The notes: generated by a model from the sequence alone, not told the origin. A stretch of DNA of 64,000 nucleotides from UBA9676 sp963730065 (GCA_963730065.1 CAVSQL010000007.1:62001-126000), one strand, 5' to 3'; numbered from the stretch's first letter, positions 1-8,627 are shown. A program made the numbers and translations.

Positions 1-2
1 GC

Positions 3-140
3 ATCGACGCGGCCGAGCGGCGCATCCGCGGAGCGGTGCCGATCGCTGAGGTGATCTATCTTGAACCCGATCTGTATCGGTCCTCCCGCGCGGACGCCAC
101 CGATCCCGCGGTCCGCGCGGTCCGCCGGCCGCGACGGTGA
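3..140 (+). CDS. C-terminal end of a cation diffusion facilitator transporter (partial)
   Basis: The first 45 codons read IDAAERRIRGAVPIAEVIYL followed by EPDLYR. This is the usual end of the cytoplasmic domain of cation diffusion facilitator (CDF) proteins, which export divalent metals such as zinc in exchange for protons. The transmembrane part lies outside the window. About 20 basic residues follow the usual EPDLYR end, so the original stop may have been lost and the frame may read into what was once the start of the next gene. The TGA stop overlaps the GTG start of the GNAT fragment (GTGA). Family assignment rests on this short tail only. Confidence 0.55.
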   Translation: MDAAERRIRGAVPIAEVIYLEPDLYRSSRADATDPAVRAVRRPRR

Positions 141-439
141 CCGCCGTCCGCCACGATCCGCCGGGTGAGATCGGGTTCATCTTCCACCCTGGCTTCCAGG
201 ACCGTGGGCTCGCCACCGAGGCGGCGGCGGCTCTGCTCCGGCTCGGGTTCGAGGGCCTGGGCCTGCACCGGATCATCGGCCGGTGCGACGGCCGCAACCG
301 CAGGTCGGCCAGGGTGCTGGAGCGTAACGGCATGCGGCATGAGGCGCATCTGGTCGAGAACGAGTTCGTCAAGGGCGAGTGGACCGACGAGCTGATCTAT
401 GCGATCCTCCGGCGCGAGTGGGAGAGTTCGCGAGGCTGA
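137..439 (+). pseudogene. GNAT acetyltransferase, N-terminally truncated
   Basis: The 100-residue product matches the C-terminal half of RimJ/RimL-type GNAT N-acetyltransferases: a GEIGFIFHP strand, the acetyl-CoA-binding segment QDRGLATEAAAALLRLGF, the LGLHRIIGRCDGRNRRSARV segment, ERNGMRHEAHLVEN, and a KGEWTDELIYAILRREW ending. Intact members are about 170-190 residues, so roughly 80 N-terminal residues are missing. The same frame is closed by stop codons upstream, so the missing half cannot be recovered by moving the start. It is therefore probably a deletion remnant fused next to the transporter end. The 3' end overlaps the convergent MerR remnant by about 70 nt. A short functional protein is possible but unlikely, because the acceptor-binding half is absent. 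Confidence 0.6.
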
Positions 440-814
440 GCAGCCGCAGCGCCCGCTCCTTCTCGAACTCCAGCGCCCGGGCGGGCAGCGGGCGGATCCG
501 CCCGATCCGGCGGGCGAGTTCCGCCACGTCGGCCCGGACGCCCGGCTCGGTGAGAACCCGCAGGCCGAACGCTAGCGCGGCGGGGCTGATGTCGTAGCGC
601 TGCTCGATCCCCAGGGCCAGGGAGACGGCCGCCAGGTCGTCCTCGCCGAACTGCCGGTGCTGGGCGCGGCGGCCGGGCCCCCGGCCCACCGCCGGGGGGT
701 CGCCGCGGCGGCCGGGGCCGGCTCGCGGACGGGCGGCAGCAGGCCGAGCAGATCGCGGTAGCGCAGCATCCGGGGGGAGGTATCCAGCCGCTGCGCGGCC
801 TCGGTGATGCGCAT
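369..814 (-). pseudogene. MerR-family transcriptional regulator, frameshifted
   Basis: From the ATG at 814 the frame encodes a MerR-type start (MRITEAAQRLDTSPRMLRYR, then DLLGLLPPVR). It then becomes nonsense. A second leftward frame carries the rest: HRQFGEDDLAAVSLALGIEQ, then a helical effector region ending FEKERALRLL. The two halves meet in an extremely GC-rich stretch around 670-720, so a one-base shift, real or a sequencing error, breaks the gene. The junction also seems to hold extra low-complexity codons. If intact, it would be a small DNA-binding regulator with N-terminal winged helix. A possible -10 (TAGATT) lies 7 nt upstream of the ATG, suggesting a leaderless transcript. It is divergent from ahcY and a dyad lies between them. 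Confidence 0.65.
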
Positions 815-825
815 GAGAGCAAATC

Positions 826-841
826 TAACATTCTTATGTCA
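826..841. promoter_or_regulatory. Imperfect dyad between merR remnant and ahcY
   Basis: TAACAT-TCTT-ATGTCA is an inverted repeat with one mismatch inside an AT-rich island in an otherwise GC-rich region. It lies 12 nt upstream of the merR start and about 100 nt upstream of ahcY. MerR regulators usually bind such dyads in divergent promoters. TAACAT could also act as a -10 element for rightward transcription. Binding by the neighbouring regulator is inferred. Confidence 0.4.
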
Positions 842-938
842 AAAAGGACTCTCATCGCGTGCGCGGACGGCCGTCCGTCCCGTACCGTCGATGAGACGAG
901 CGCCCCCAGCAGGACCAGCCTTCACGACAGGAGTGGAC

Positions 939-2384
939 ATGCCCACCGAACTGCTTCCGTTCAAGGTCGCCGACCTTTCGCTTGCTGACTTCGGGCGCAA
1001 GGAGATCACGCTCGCCGAGCACGAGATGCCGGGCCTGATGGCGGTTCGGGCGGAATACGCGCAGGCGCAGCCGCTCCGGGGCGCCCGGATCACCGGCTCG
1101 CTGCACATGACCATCCAGACGGCGGTCCTGATCGAGACGCTGGTCGCGCTCGGCGCGCAGGTGCGCTGGGCCAGCTGCAACATTTTCTCCACCCAGGATC
1201 ACGCCGCCGCGGCGGTGGCGGTCGGGCCGGACGGGACACCCGCCGACCCCAAGGGCATCCCGGTCTTCGCCTGGAAGGGGGAGACCCTCCAGGAGTACTG
1301 GTGGTGCACGGGCCAGGCGCTGACCTGGCCGGGCCAGGACGGGCCGAACATGATCCTGGACGACGGCGGGGACGCCACGCTGCTCGTGCACAAGGGCGCC
1401 GCGTACGAGCAGGCCGGTGCGGTGCCGTCGGCCGCCGATGACGACCCGGAGGAACTGGGCGTCATCCTGGCGCTGCTGCGCGAGAGCCTGGCCGCCGACC
1501 CTGGCCGGTTCACCCGGATGGGCGCCGGCATCATGGGCGTCACCGAGGAGACCACCACCGGTGTGCACCGGCTCTACGAAATGGCCCGGGAGAGCACCCT
1601 GCTCTTCCCCGCCATCAACGTGAACGACTCGGTCACCAAGTCCAAGTTCGACAACAAGTACGGCTGCCGGCACTCCCTCATTGACGGCATCAACCGGGCC
1701 ACCGACGTGCTGATCGGCGGGAAGGTCACGGTCGTCTGCGGGTACGGGGACGTGGGCAAGGGCTGCGCCGAGTCGCTGCGCGGCCAGGGCGCACGGGTGA
1801 TCATTACCGAGATCGACCCCATCTGCGCGCTCCAGGCGGCGATGGACGGATTCCAGGTCACGACGCTGGATGACGTCATCGGCAGCGCGGACATCTTCGT
1901 CACCGCCACCGGCAACCGCGACGTCATCACCGCCGACCAGATGAGCCGGATGAAGCACCAGGCGATCGTCGGCAACATCGGGCACTTCGACAACGAGATC
2001 GACATGGCGGGGCTGGCCCGTCTCCCCGGCGTCAGGCGGGTGAACATCAAGCCCCAGGTCGACGAGTGGCAGTTCCCGGACGGGCACTGCGTGATCGTGC
2101 TCTCCGAGGGGCGGCTGCTCAACCTCGGGAACGCGACCGGCCACCCGAGCTTCGTCATGTCCAATTCCTTCACCAATCAGGTGATCGCCCAGGTGGAGCT
2201 GTTCACCAGGCCCGAGGACTACCCGGTCGGGGTGCACACGCTGCCCAAGCATCTCGACGAGAAGGTGGCGCGACTGCACCTGGCCGCCCTCGGCGTCAGG
2301 CTCACCGAACTGACCAAGGAGCAGGCCAGCTACCTCGGCATTCCGGTGGAGGGTCCGTACAAGGCCGAGCACTACCGCTACTGA
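939..2384 (+). CDS. ahcY: S-adenosylhomocysteine hydrolase
   Basis: This 481-aa cytosolic enzyme hydrolyses S-adenosylhomocysteine to adenosine and homocysteine, removing the inhibitory product of methyl transfer. The canonical active-site segments are present: SLHMTIQTAVL (His), ILDDGGDATLL (Asp), EETTTGVHRLY (Glu), NVNDSVTKSKFDNKYGCRHS (Lys, Asp, Asn and Cys), and the NAD-binding VVCGYGDVGKG. The C-terminal KAEHYRY end, which closes over the neighbouring subunit's NAD site in the bacterial/eukaryotic type, is also present. The ATG at 939 is chosen because AGGAG lies 5 nt upstream and the protein then starts like its family; the frame is open further upstream but without family similarity. 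It is followed after 3 nt by a second homocysteinase-like gene, clearly co-transcribed. Confidence 0.96.
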   Translation: MPTELLPFKVADLSLADFGRKEITLAEHEMPGLMAVRAEYAQAQPLRGARITGSLHMTIQTAVLIETLVALGAQVRWASCNIFSTQDHAAAAVAVGPDGTPADPKGIPVFAWKGETLQEYWWCTGQALTWPGQDGPNMILDDGGDATLLVHKGAAYEQAGAVPSAADDDPEELGVILALLRESLAADPGRFTRMGAGIMGVTEETTTGVHRLYEMARESTLLFPAINVNDSVTKSKFDNKYGCRHSLIDGINRATDVLIGGKVTVVCGYGDVGKGCAESLRGQGARVIITEIDPICALQAAMDGFQVTTLDDVIGSADIFVTATGNRDVITADQMSRMKHQAIVGNIGHFDNEIDMAGLARLPGVRRVNIKPQVDEWQFPDGHCVIVLSEGRLLNLGNATGHPSFVMSNSFTNQVIAQVELFTRPEDYPVGVHTLPKHLDEKVARLHLAALGVRLTELTKEQASYLGIPVEGPYKAEHYRY

Positions 2385-2387
2385 CCG

Positions 2388-3689
2388 ATGCCCGCCAGCG
2401 CCGCCGGGGACGCCGGCCGCCCGCTCTCCGACATCGCCGATCCGGGCCTGGCCGAGGCCGGCCGGGCCCGGATCGAGTGGGCACAGCGGGGCATGCCGGT
2501 ACTGCGCCTGATCACCGAGAGATTCGCCGCCACGCGGCCGTTCACCGGGCTCACGGTCGCCGCGTGCCTGCATGTCACGGCCGAGACCGCGGGCCTGGTG
2601 AACGCGCTGCGGGCGGGCGGGGCGAGCGTTTTCCTGGCCGCCTCCAACCCGCTGTCCACCCAGGACGACGTCGCGGCCGCGCTCGCCACCAGCGGCGCGG
2701 CCGCCGTTTTCGCCCGGGCCGGGGTGGACAGGCTGACCTACGACGAGCACATCCACCGGGTGATCGACGCCGGGGGCGCGGGGCCCGGCCTGGTGGTAGA
2801 CGACGGTGGCGATCTGGTCAACACGCTCCACGCCGAGCGCCCGGAACAACTCGCCGCGGTCCGCGGTGGCTGCGAGTCCACCGCCACCGGGGTGGTCCGG
2901 CTGCGGCGGATGGCCGACGAGGGCGCGCTCGCCTTCCCGATGGTGGCGGCCGACGCGACCACCACCCGGCGCATGTTCGACAACACCTGCGGCACCGGGC
3001 AGTCCGTCATCGATGGCGTGCTGCGGGCCACCAACACCCTGCTGGCTGGCCGGGTCGTCGTGGTCGCCGGTTACGGGGCCAGCGGCCGGGGCATCGCCGA
3101 GGCGGCCCGGGGCCTCGGCGCCCAGGTGATCGTCACCGAGGTCGACCCGGTACGGGCGCTGGAGGCGGTGCTGGCCGGCTTCCGGGTGCTGCCGATGGCC
3201 GATGCCGCCCCGGTGGGCGAGGTGTTCATCACCGCCACCGGATCACGCGACGTGATCACCGGCGGGCACCTGCCCGCGCTGCGAGAAGGTGCGATCCTGG
3301 CCAACGCCGGGCACTTCGACGTCGAGATCGACGTCCGCGCGCTGGCGGACGCCGCGGTCAAGGTCACCCGAGATGTCCGGCCGCACACCGACGAGTACCT
3401 GCTGGCCGACGGCCGGCGGCTGCTGCTGCTCGCGGAGGGCCGGATCGTGAACCTGGTCGCCGCCGAGGGCAATCCGCCCCAGGTGATGGACGTGTCGTTC
3501 GCCGGGCAGGCGCTGGTGCTCGGCTGGCTGGCGACCGGCGAGGCGGGCCTGCCCCCCGGCGTGCACGCGGTGCCGGCCGAGATCGACGAGCAGATCGCGC
3601 GGCTGACGCTGGAGGCGGCAGGTGCGCGGATCGATGTCCTGACCCCGGCCCAGCAGGAGTACCTGAACTCCTGGCGGCACAGGCCCTGA
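2388..3689 (+). CDS. Divergent S-adenosylhomocysteinase-like paralogue
   Basis: The 433-aa product has the full homocysteinase fold: CLHVTAETAGL, VVDDGGDLVNTL, CESTATGVVRLRRM, MFDNTCGTGQSVIDG and a VVVAGYGASGRG dinucleotide loop. It lacks the large insertion and the C-terminal KxxHYRY tail, and has GTGQS where ahcY has GCRHS, all features of the short archaeal/Thermotoga type. Two catalytic positions differ: the NDSVTK segment of ahcY reads ADATTTR here, so the Lys that acts with the 3'-hydroxyl is Arg194, and the Asn-Asp before it is lost. His62, Glu163, Asp198 and Asn199 are kept. It may be a weakened hydrolase, act on another nucleoside thioether, or regulate AhcY. It is translated from an ATG 3 nt after the ahcY stop. 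Confidence 0.85.
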   Translation: MPASAAGDAGRPLSDIADPGLAEAGRARIEWAQRGMPVLRLITERFAATRPFTGLTVAACLHVTAETAGLVNALRAGGASVFLAASNPLSTQDDVAAALATSGAAAVFARAGVDRLTYDEHIHRVIDAGGAGPGLVVDDGGDLVNTLHAERPEQLAAVRGGCESTATGVVRLRRMADEGALAFPMVAADATTTRRMFDNTCGTGQSVIDGVLRATNTLLAGRVVVVAGYGASGRGIAEAARGLGAQVIVTEVDPVRALEAVLAGFRVLPMADAAPVGEVFITATGSRDVITGGHLPALREGAILANAGHFDVEIDVRALADAAVKVTRDVRPHTDEYLLADGRRLLLLAEGRIVNLVAAEGNPPQVMDVSFAGQALVLGWLATGEAGLPPGVHAVPAEIDEQIARLTLEAAGARIDVLTPAQQEYLNSWRHRP

Positions 3690-3703
3690 CGCCCGGCCGG
3701 CGG

Positions 3704-4972
3704 CTATGAAACCCGGGACTGGCCTGCCCGCTCCCCGGGTCCGGAATCCGGCGGGTCAGCGCTGCCGTTCCGCCCGCCGGGCTCCTGTTCCGCGCGGGAG
3801 TAGCGGCGGATCCGCTGCTCCCTGGCCCGGGTGAGGGCGATCATCGCTATCCCGCCTCCGAGCAGGATCAGCCAGAAGTTGACCAGCCGGTAGGCGAGCA
3901 CGGCGGTCAGCGCCCTGGACGTGGTCAGGCCCGCCGCCACCAGGGCGGCCGTGAGGGTCACCTCCACCAGGCCGAACCCGCCCGGTGTGACCCCGGTGCT
4001 GCCGACCGCGGCGCCAGCGCCATAGGCCAGGACCAGGCCGCGCCAGGGAATCGGGTCGCCGGTGGCGCGGATCGCACAGGCGAGGCAGGCGCAGTCGGCG
4101 AGCCAGTTGACCGCCGCCAGCCCGAACACTTCCACGTACTGGGGCCACCTGAGCCTGATGCTGGCCAGCCGGGTGAGGAACTCGTCGAGGGCGGCCGGGT
4201 CGATCCCGGGCTTGCGTAGCACCCGCCGGGCGAGCGGGACCATCCAGGCCAGGGCCTTGTTGGCGACCTCCCGCGCCCGCGGGTACCGCAGCGCCAGCAG
4301 GACGGTCAAGGCCGGCAGCGCGAACACCGCGGCCGCGGCGAAACCGGCCACCGTGACCAGTGGTGCCCCGCCAGCGAGCGCGCCCGCGATCAGGATCAGC
4401 GCCAGCGCTGAGGACGACGCGATCGCCGAGACCCCCAGTGCCCAGCCGGTGAGCGCGGGGTCGAGGCCGCGGCGGCGGAACTGCTGGTAGGAGAAGACGG
4501 CCGCCAGCTGAGCGCCGGCGAACGGCACGGACATCGACAGCGCGTTGCCGGCGTAGGTGATCGCCATCACCGAGGCGAAGCTGGCCTGGTGCCCGTCCGC
4601 CCGCAGCAGCCGGCGGCGGCTCAGCCCGAAGGCGGTCAGCGACACGCCTTCGCAGACGATGGCGAGCGCGAACCAGCGGAAGTCGAGATTGCCCAGCGCA
4701 CCCACTGATTCGCCCAGCGTGTGCCGGTTGGCCAGCACCACCCAGACCATCGCGCCTGCCGCGAGGATCGCCACCACGATGCGCAGCCAGCGCCGCCGCC
4801 GGGCCGCCTGCGCGGGGGGCGCCTGCGCGGGGGCCGCTTGCACGGGGGCCGCCTGGGCCGGGGCCGGCTGGCCGGGCGCCGGTGTCACCGGCCCGTTGCC
4901 CGGCCCGGCGGGCGCGGCGCCGGTCTCGTGCTCGCTCACCTCCGGTCCGGCGGGGCGATGTGGGTCGGGCAT
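3704..4972 (-). CDS. UPF0104/YbhN-type integral membrane protein
   Basis: About 422 aa. An N-terminal cytoplasmic region of roughly 60 residues is Pro/Ala/Gln-rich (repeats of the type PAQAAPVQAAPAQ). It is followed by a basic RRRRW stop-transfer segment and about eight hydrophobic helices, with the family signature GSTGVTPGGFGLVEVTLTAAL and a final helix near VLAYRLVNFWLILLGGG. This is the membrane domain of lysylphosphatidylglycerol synthetase/flippase-type proteins; the soluble synthetase domain is absent, so a lipid-translocation role is more likely than aminoacylation. The ATG at 4972 is preferred because GAGG is 9 nt upstream; the ATG at 4981 directly abuts that sequence. The gene converges with the homocysteinase paralogue, with 14 nt between stops. 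Confidence 0.8.
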   Translation of the reverse strand: MPDPHRPAGPEVSEHETGAAPAGPGNGPVTPAPGQPAPAQAAPVQAAPAQAPPAQAARRRRWLRIVVAILAAGAMVWVVLANRHTLGESVGALGNLDFRWFALAIVCEGVSLTAFGLSRRRLLRADGHQASFASVMAITYAGNALSMSVPFAGAQLAAVFSYQQFRRRGLDPALTGWALGVSAIASSSALALILIAGALAGGAPLVTVAGFAAAAVFALPALTVLLALRYPRAREVANKALAWMVPLARRVLRKPGIDPAALDEFLTRLASIRLRWPQYVEVFGLAAVNWLADCACLACAIRATGDPIPWRGLVLAYGAGAAVGSTGVTPGGFGLVEVTLTAALVAAGLTTSRALTAVLAYRLVNFWLILLGGGIAMIALTRAREQRIRRYSRAEQEPGGRNGSADPPDSGPGERAGQSRVS

Positions 4973-5032
4973 GGATGGCATCCTCGGCGGGTGGGCTGGC
5001 CGCCGATGGTCCGGGTCACCGGGTCCGCCAGC

Positions 5033-6193
5033 TCAATGCGGCGGGACGAATCCGGTGCCGGCGGCGGGTGAGCTGGTCGGCTCACGCGCCCGGCTGGGCT
5101 GACCGGGCCGGCCGGGCTGACCGGGCCGGCCCGGATCGTCTGGCTGGGCGTGCTGCACGGGCTGTGGTCTCTCCCCTTCCCAGGCTGCCCCCGTCCATTC
5201 CCCGGCCGGCGCCTGCACGGGCTCGGGGGCGGCCCAGGGTGAGGCGGGCACCGGCCGGGGGACCGGCGCCGACGGCGTTGCCCGCGCGGGTGCGGTCCCC
5301 ACCAGTGGTGCCCATACCGGCGTCGTCCCGGCCGGTGGAGCCCACCCGGTACCGGCCCCAGCCGGTGGTGCCTGCGCGGGCGCGGTCCCGGTAGGCGGTG
5401 CCGCGGCGGGCTCTGCGGCGGGCGCGGGCTGAGCCGTCAGCCTGGCGTGCTCGCGCCGGTGCCGCTCGGCCAGCACCGCTGCCAGGTAGGCCACCACTGG
5501 CGTGCCCGGTGGTGGCGGCGGGCCGACCTGTGCCCTGACCGCGGCGGACAGCCGCTCGCCGAGCTCGGCGCGGGCGCCGGGGGTGAGCTCGGGCAGGCGG
5601 CTGAGGTACCGGCCGGCCATGGCCGCGGTCTGGTCGCTCAGCCCGGCCAGCTCCAGGCTGGCCGCCCAGCCCGCGAGCTCCGGCGATGTCACGGGCGGCC
5701 CGGTGGCCGCCGCCCGCCGGGCGGGCAGCCGCTGCTGGACGACGAAGGTGCCCGCGAAGACGTCGCCGAGCCGCTTCCCCTTGGCCGACAGCAGCGAGCA
5801 GATGAGGGCGGGGACCCCGATGAACGGCACCAGCCAGAAGTCCACCACCGTGGCCAGCCCCCGGACCAGCGCCTGCCGGAAACGCTCGGGGCCGCCGTCG
5901 TCGCTGACCACCCGCAGGCCGAGCGCGAGCTTGCCCGGCGACCTGCCCCTGGTCGCCGTCTCCCAGATGACCGGGTAACCGATGAGGACTCCGACGATGA
6001 CCGTGATCGTGAGAGCGGCGACCGCGGCCCCGTTCATGCCGTGGTGCGCCGCGCTCAGCCCGACCAGGGTCAGCAGCACGAGGATCATCGCCAGCTGGAT
6101 TCCCAGGTCGATGCCGAGGGCGAGCAGCCGGCTGGGGAACCGGGCACACGGCACCTCGAGGACGACTGCCTCCCCGGTGACAACTTCGGCCAC
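5033..6193 (-). CDS. RDD-family membrane protein with Pro-rich tail
   Basis: The 386-aa protein begins with a short cytoplasmic strand (VLEVPCARFPSRLLALGIDL) containing the Arg and Asp that define the RDD domain, followed by three or four membrane helices to about residue 155 (WETATRGRSPGKLALGLRVV and KGKRLGDVFAGTFVV are typical). Residues 160-250 look soluble and helical. The last 130 residues are low-complexity Pro/Ala/Gly/Thr with repeats such as PPAGTTPVWAPLVGTAP. Function in this family is unsettled; ion transport and membrane stress roles are proposed. The start is a GTG with GGGAG 5 nt upstream. It is divergent from the SpoIIM-like gene, and this pairing next to MoxR/DUF58 genes is common in actinobacteria. 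Confidence 0.85.
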   Translation of the reverse strand: MAEVVTGEAVVLEVPCARFPSRLLALGIDLGIQLAMILVLLTLVGLSAAHHGMNGAAVAALTITVIVGVLIGYPVIWETATRGRSPGKLALGLRVVSDDGGPERFRQALVRGLATVVDFWLVPFIGVPALICSLLSAKGKRLGDVFAGTFVVQQRLPARRAAATGPPVTSPELAGWAASLELAGLSDQTAAMAGRYLSRLPELTPGARAELGERLSAAVRAQVGPPPPPGTPVVAYLAAVLAERHRREHARLTAQPAPAAEPAAAPPTGTAPAQAPPAGAGTGWAPPAGTTPVWAPLVGTAPARATPSAPVPRPVPASPWAAPEPVQAPAGEWTGAAWEGERPQPVQHAQPDDPGRPGQPGRPGQPSRAREPTSSPAAGTGFVPPH

Positions 6194-6260
6194 GATCGCT
6201 CCCAGCCCATCCCGCTTGCGCTCAAGCTAAGGGTAGGCGTCCGGGCAGTAGTCTCCATCC

Positions 6261-7256
6261 GTGGATGTCGACGCCTACGTGGCCGCGCACGAGCCGCAGT
6301 GGCGGCGGCTGGACGCGCTCGTCAAGCGGCGGCGCCGGCTGGCCGGCGATGAGATCGACGAACTGGTCGCCCTCTACCAGCGGACCACCACCCACCTGTC
6401 CGCGGTGCGGTCGTCCGCCCACGACCCGGCGCTGGTGGCGGCGCTGTCCGCCCGCGTCGCCCGGGCGCGGGCGGCGGTCACCGGCGCGCACGCGGCCGAG
6501 TGGGGCGTGGTCGGGCGTTTCGCCCTCGTCTCGTTCCCGGCGATGGCCTACCGCGTCCGCTGGTGGTGGCTGGGCACCGCGGCCGGCTCGCTGGCGGTCG
6601 CCTTCGTCATCGGCTGGTGGGTCGCCCGGTCCCCTCAGGTGCAGGCGGCCCTGCTGCCCCGGGCCGAGGTCCGGCAGCTGGTCAACCACCAGTTCCGGGG
6701 CTACTACTCGCAGTACGCCGCCCCCGCGTTCGCGGCCCAGGTATGGACCAACAACGCCTGGGTGGCCGCCGAGTCACTGATATTCGGGATCCTGCTCGGG
6801 CTGCCTACGCTCCTGGTCCTGTTCCAGAACGCCGCGAACATCGGCGTGGCGGGGGCCCTGATGATCGTCCACGGCAAGGGGGCGCTGTTCTTCGGGCTCA
6901 TCCTCCCGCACGGGATGCTGGAGCTGACCGCTGTGTTCCTGGCCGCGGCCACCGGGCTGCGGCTGGGATGGACCGTGATCGACCCCGGCCCGCGGCCGCG
7001 GGGCCAGGCGCTCGCGCAGGAGGGGCGCGCGGCCGTCACGGTCGCGCTCGGGCTGGTCGCCGTGCTGCTCGTCTCCGGCCTGATCGAGGCCTTTGTCACG
7101 CCGTCTCCGCTCCCGACCTGGGCCCGGATCATGATCGGCCTGGCCGCCGAGGCCGCCTTCCTCGGTTATGTCATTGTCCTGGGCCGCCGCGCGGCCGCGG
7201 CCGGCCTGTCCGCCGATATCGCCGGCGCTCCCGAGATGGCACCGGTTACGGGCTGA
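6261..7256 (+). CDS. SpoIIM-like (stage II sporulation protein M family) membrane protein
   Basis: This 331-aa protein has an N-terminal helical cytosolic part (about residues 1-95, rich in Arg and Ala), then about five hydrophobic helices. The SpoIIM/DUF95 features include a periplasmic-type segment with YYSQYAAPAFAAQVWTNNAW, then GILLGLPTLLVLFQNAANIG and the conserved FGLILPHGMLELTAVFLAAA. In Bacillus SpoIIM is part of the engulfment complex; in actinobacteria the family sits with RDD, MoxR and DUF58 genes and its job is not known. The GTG start has no clear ribosome-binding site, so translation may be leaderless. Its 3' end converges on the DUF58 gene with 44 nt between stops. Confidence 0.85.
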   Translation: MDVDAYVAAHEPQWRRLDALVKRRRRLAGDEIDELVALYQRTTTHLSAVRSSAHDPALVAALSARVARARAAVTGAHAAEWGVVGRFALVSFPAMAYRVRWWWLGTAAGSLAVAFVIGWWVARSPQVQAALLPRAEVRQLVNHQFRGYYSQYAAPAFAAQVWTNNAWVAAESLIFGILLGLPTLLVLFQNAANIGVAGALMIVHGKGALFFGLILPHGMLELTAVFLAAATGLRLGWTVIDPGPRPRGQALAQEGRAAVTVALGLVAVLLVSGLIEAFVTPSPLPTWARIMIGLAAEAAFLGYVIVLGRRAAAAGLSADIAGAPEMAPVTG

Positions 7257-7300
7257 CCGGCTCCAGTCAGCGGATCCGCGGCCCAGCCGGGCGGCGCGGT

Positions 7301-8602
7301 TCACAGCCGCCCGGCGGCTTTCAGCTTCAGGTAAGCGTCGGCCAGCGCGGCGGGCAGCCGGTCCGGCGGCGCGTCCACCACCTGTGCGCCGCTCCGCTGG
7401 AGGAGGGCGGAGACCCGCCGCCGGCCCGACCGGGCCTGTTCCGCCGCGGCCGCGCCATACACCTGGCCGGCGTCGTGCCGGCCAGCGGCCATCTCGGCCA
7501 GCGCCGGGTCGGCCACCGCCGCGACGAGCACCTGGTTCCGCGCGGCCAGCAACGGCAGCCGGGGAAGCAGGCCCTCGTCCACCGCGGCCGGGTTGAGATC
7601 GGTCAGCAGGATGATCAGGCTGCGGTGGCGGGCGGTGGTAAGCGCGGCGCTGGCCAGGGCCGCCGCGTCGGTCTCCACCAGCTCGGCCTCGATGGCCGCC
7701 ATTGCATCGGTGACAGCCGACAGAACAGCAGAACGAGTGGCCCCCACGACTCTCGCCCTGATACGCCGGTCGAAGGCCAGGAAGTCAACCCGGTCCCCGG
7801 CCCGCGAGGCCAGCGCTGTGAGCAGGAGCGCGGCGTCCATGGAGGTGTCCAGCCGGGGCGTGCCAGCGACCCGGCCCGCCGATGTGCGGCCGGTGTCGAG
7901 CACGACCAGGATGCGCCGGTCGCGTTCGGGCCGCCAGGTGCGCACCATCACGTCGCCGCGCCGCGCGGTGGCCCGCCAGTCGATGGACCTGGCGTCATCG
8001 CCGATGACGTACTCGCGCAGGGAGTCGAACTCGCTGCCCGGGCCGCGCAGCAGGGCCCGGTGCTGCCCGTCGAGCTGGCGCAGCCGGGACAGCTTCTCCG
8101 GCAGATGGCGGCGGCTGCGGAACGGCGGCAGCACCCGCACCGTCCACGGGGCCGGCCGCCGGGCCTGGCGGGCGGCCAGCCCGAACGGCCCCAGCGACCG
8201 GATCGTGACCGTGGCCGCCGCCTTGTCGCCCCGCCGACTGGGAGTCAGGGTGGTGGCCAGGGTGATGCGGCCGCCCGCGGGGACGCGGACCCGCACATGG
8301 TGCGGCTGCGCCCCGGCGCTGGGCGGCCAGGCGTCGCGGACGTCGGCCCGCAGGGCACGGCGGCCGGGGTTGGCGACCGTCAGGGTGAGGGGCACGCTCT
8401 GCCCCAGCAGGACCTTGGCCTCCCCGGCCCGGGATACCAGCAGCGGGCGGATCGGTGCGGCCAGCGCGAGGTCGGCCACGATGGCCGCCAGCAGCAGCCC
8501 GTTCACCGCCAGCAGCGCGGCCAGGTCACGGAAGACCAGGATCACCAGGGTCCCGGTCAGGGCCGCGAGCGCGGCGCGGCCGGTCAGGCTCACCGGGACC
8601 AC
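7301..8602 (-). CDS. DUF58 protein (vWA-like), partner of MoxR ATPase
   Basis: The 433-aa product has two N-terminal membrane helices (about residues 10-48), a beta-rich region, the DUF58 signature GSEFDSLREYVIGDDARSID followed by WRATARRGDVMVRTW, and then a von Willebrand A-like fold (ILVVLDTGRTSAGR, with Asp at the metal site) to the C-terminus. DUF58 proteins are thought to be clients or partners of the adjacent MoxR chaperone-like ATPase. The start is a GTG 25 nt beyond the moxR stop, so it is the last gene of the leftward operon. Its alternative reading frames are long only because of base composition. Confidence 0.88.
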   Translation of the reverse strand: MVPVSLTGRAALAALTGTLVILVFRDLAALLAVNGLLLAAIVADLALAAPIRPLLVSRAGEAKVLLGQSVPLTLTVANPGRRALRADVRDAWPPSAGAQPHHVRVRVPAGGRITLATTLTPSRRGDKAAATVTIRSLGPFGLAARQARRPAPWTVRVLPPFRSRRHLPEKLSRLRQLDGQHRALLRGPGSEFDSLREYVIGDDARSIDWRATARRGDVMVRTWRPERDRRILVVLDTGRTSAGRVAGTPRLDTSMDAALLLTALASRAGDRVDFLAFDRRIRARVVGATRSAVLSAVTDAMAAIEAELVETDAAALASAALTTARHRSLIILLTDLNPAAVDEGLLPRLPLLAARNQVLVAAVADPALAEMAAGRHDAGQVYGAAAAEQARSGRRRVSALLQRSGAQVVDAPPDRLPAALADAYLKLKAAGRL

Positions 8603-8627
8603 CGGGCGGCGGGCGGCGGGCGGGGCG

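Noticed and set aside
842..938. Possible S-adenosylhomocysteine riboswitch before ahcY
   Set aside because: The leader lacks the conserved core of the known SAH riboswitch as far as can be judged by eye; only a short GC hairpin (GACGGCCGTC) is visible.
852..2849. Long open frame (665 codons) antisense to ahcY
   Set aside because: It is a composition shadow: its Val/Gly/Asp/Arg-rich sequence shows no family motifs and it covers a clear gene.
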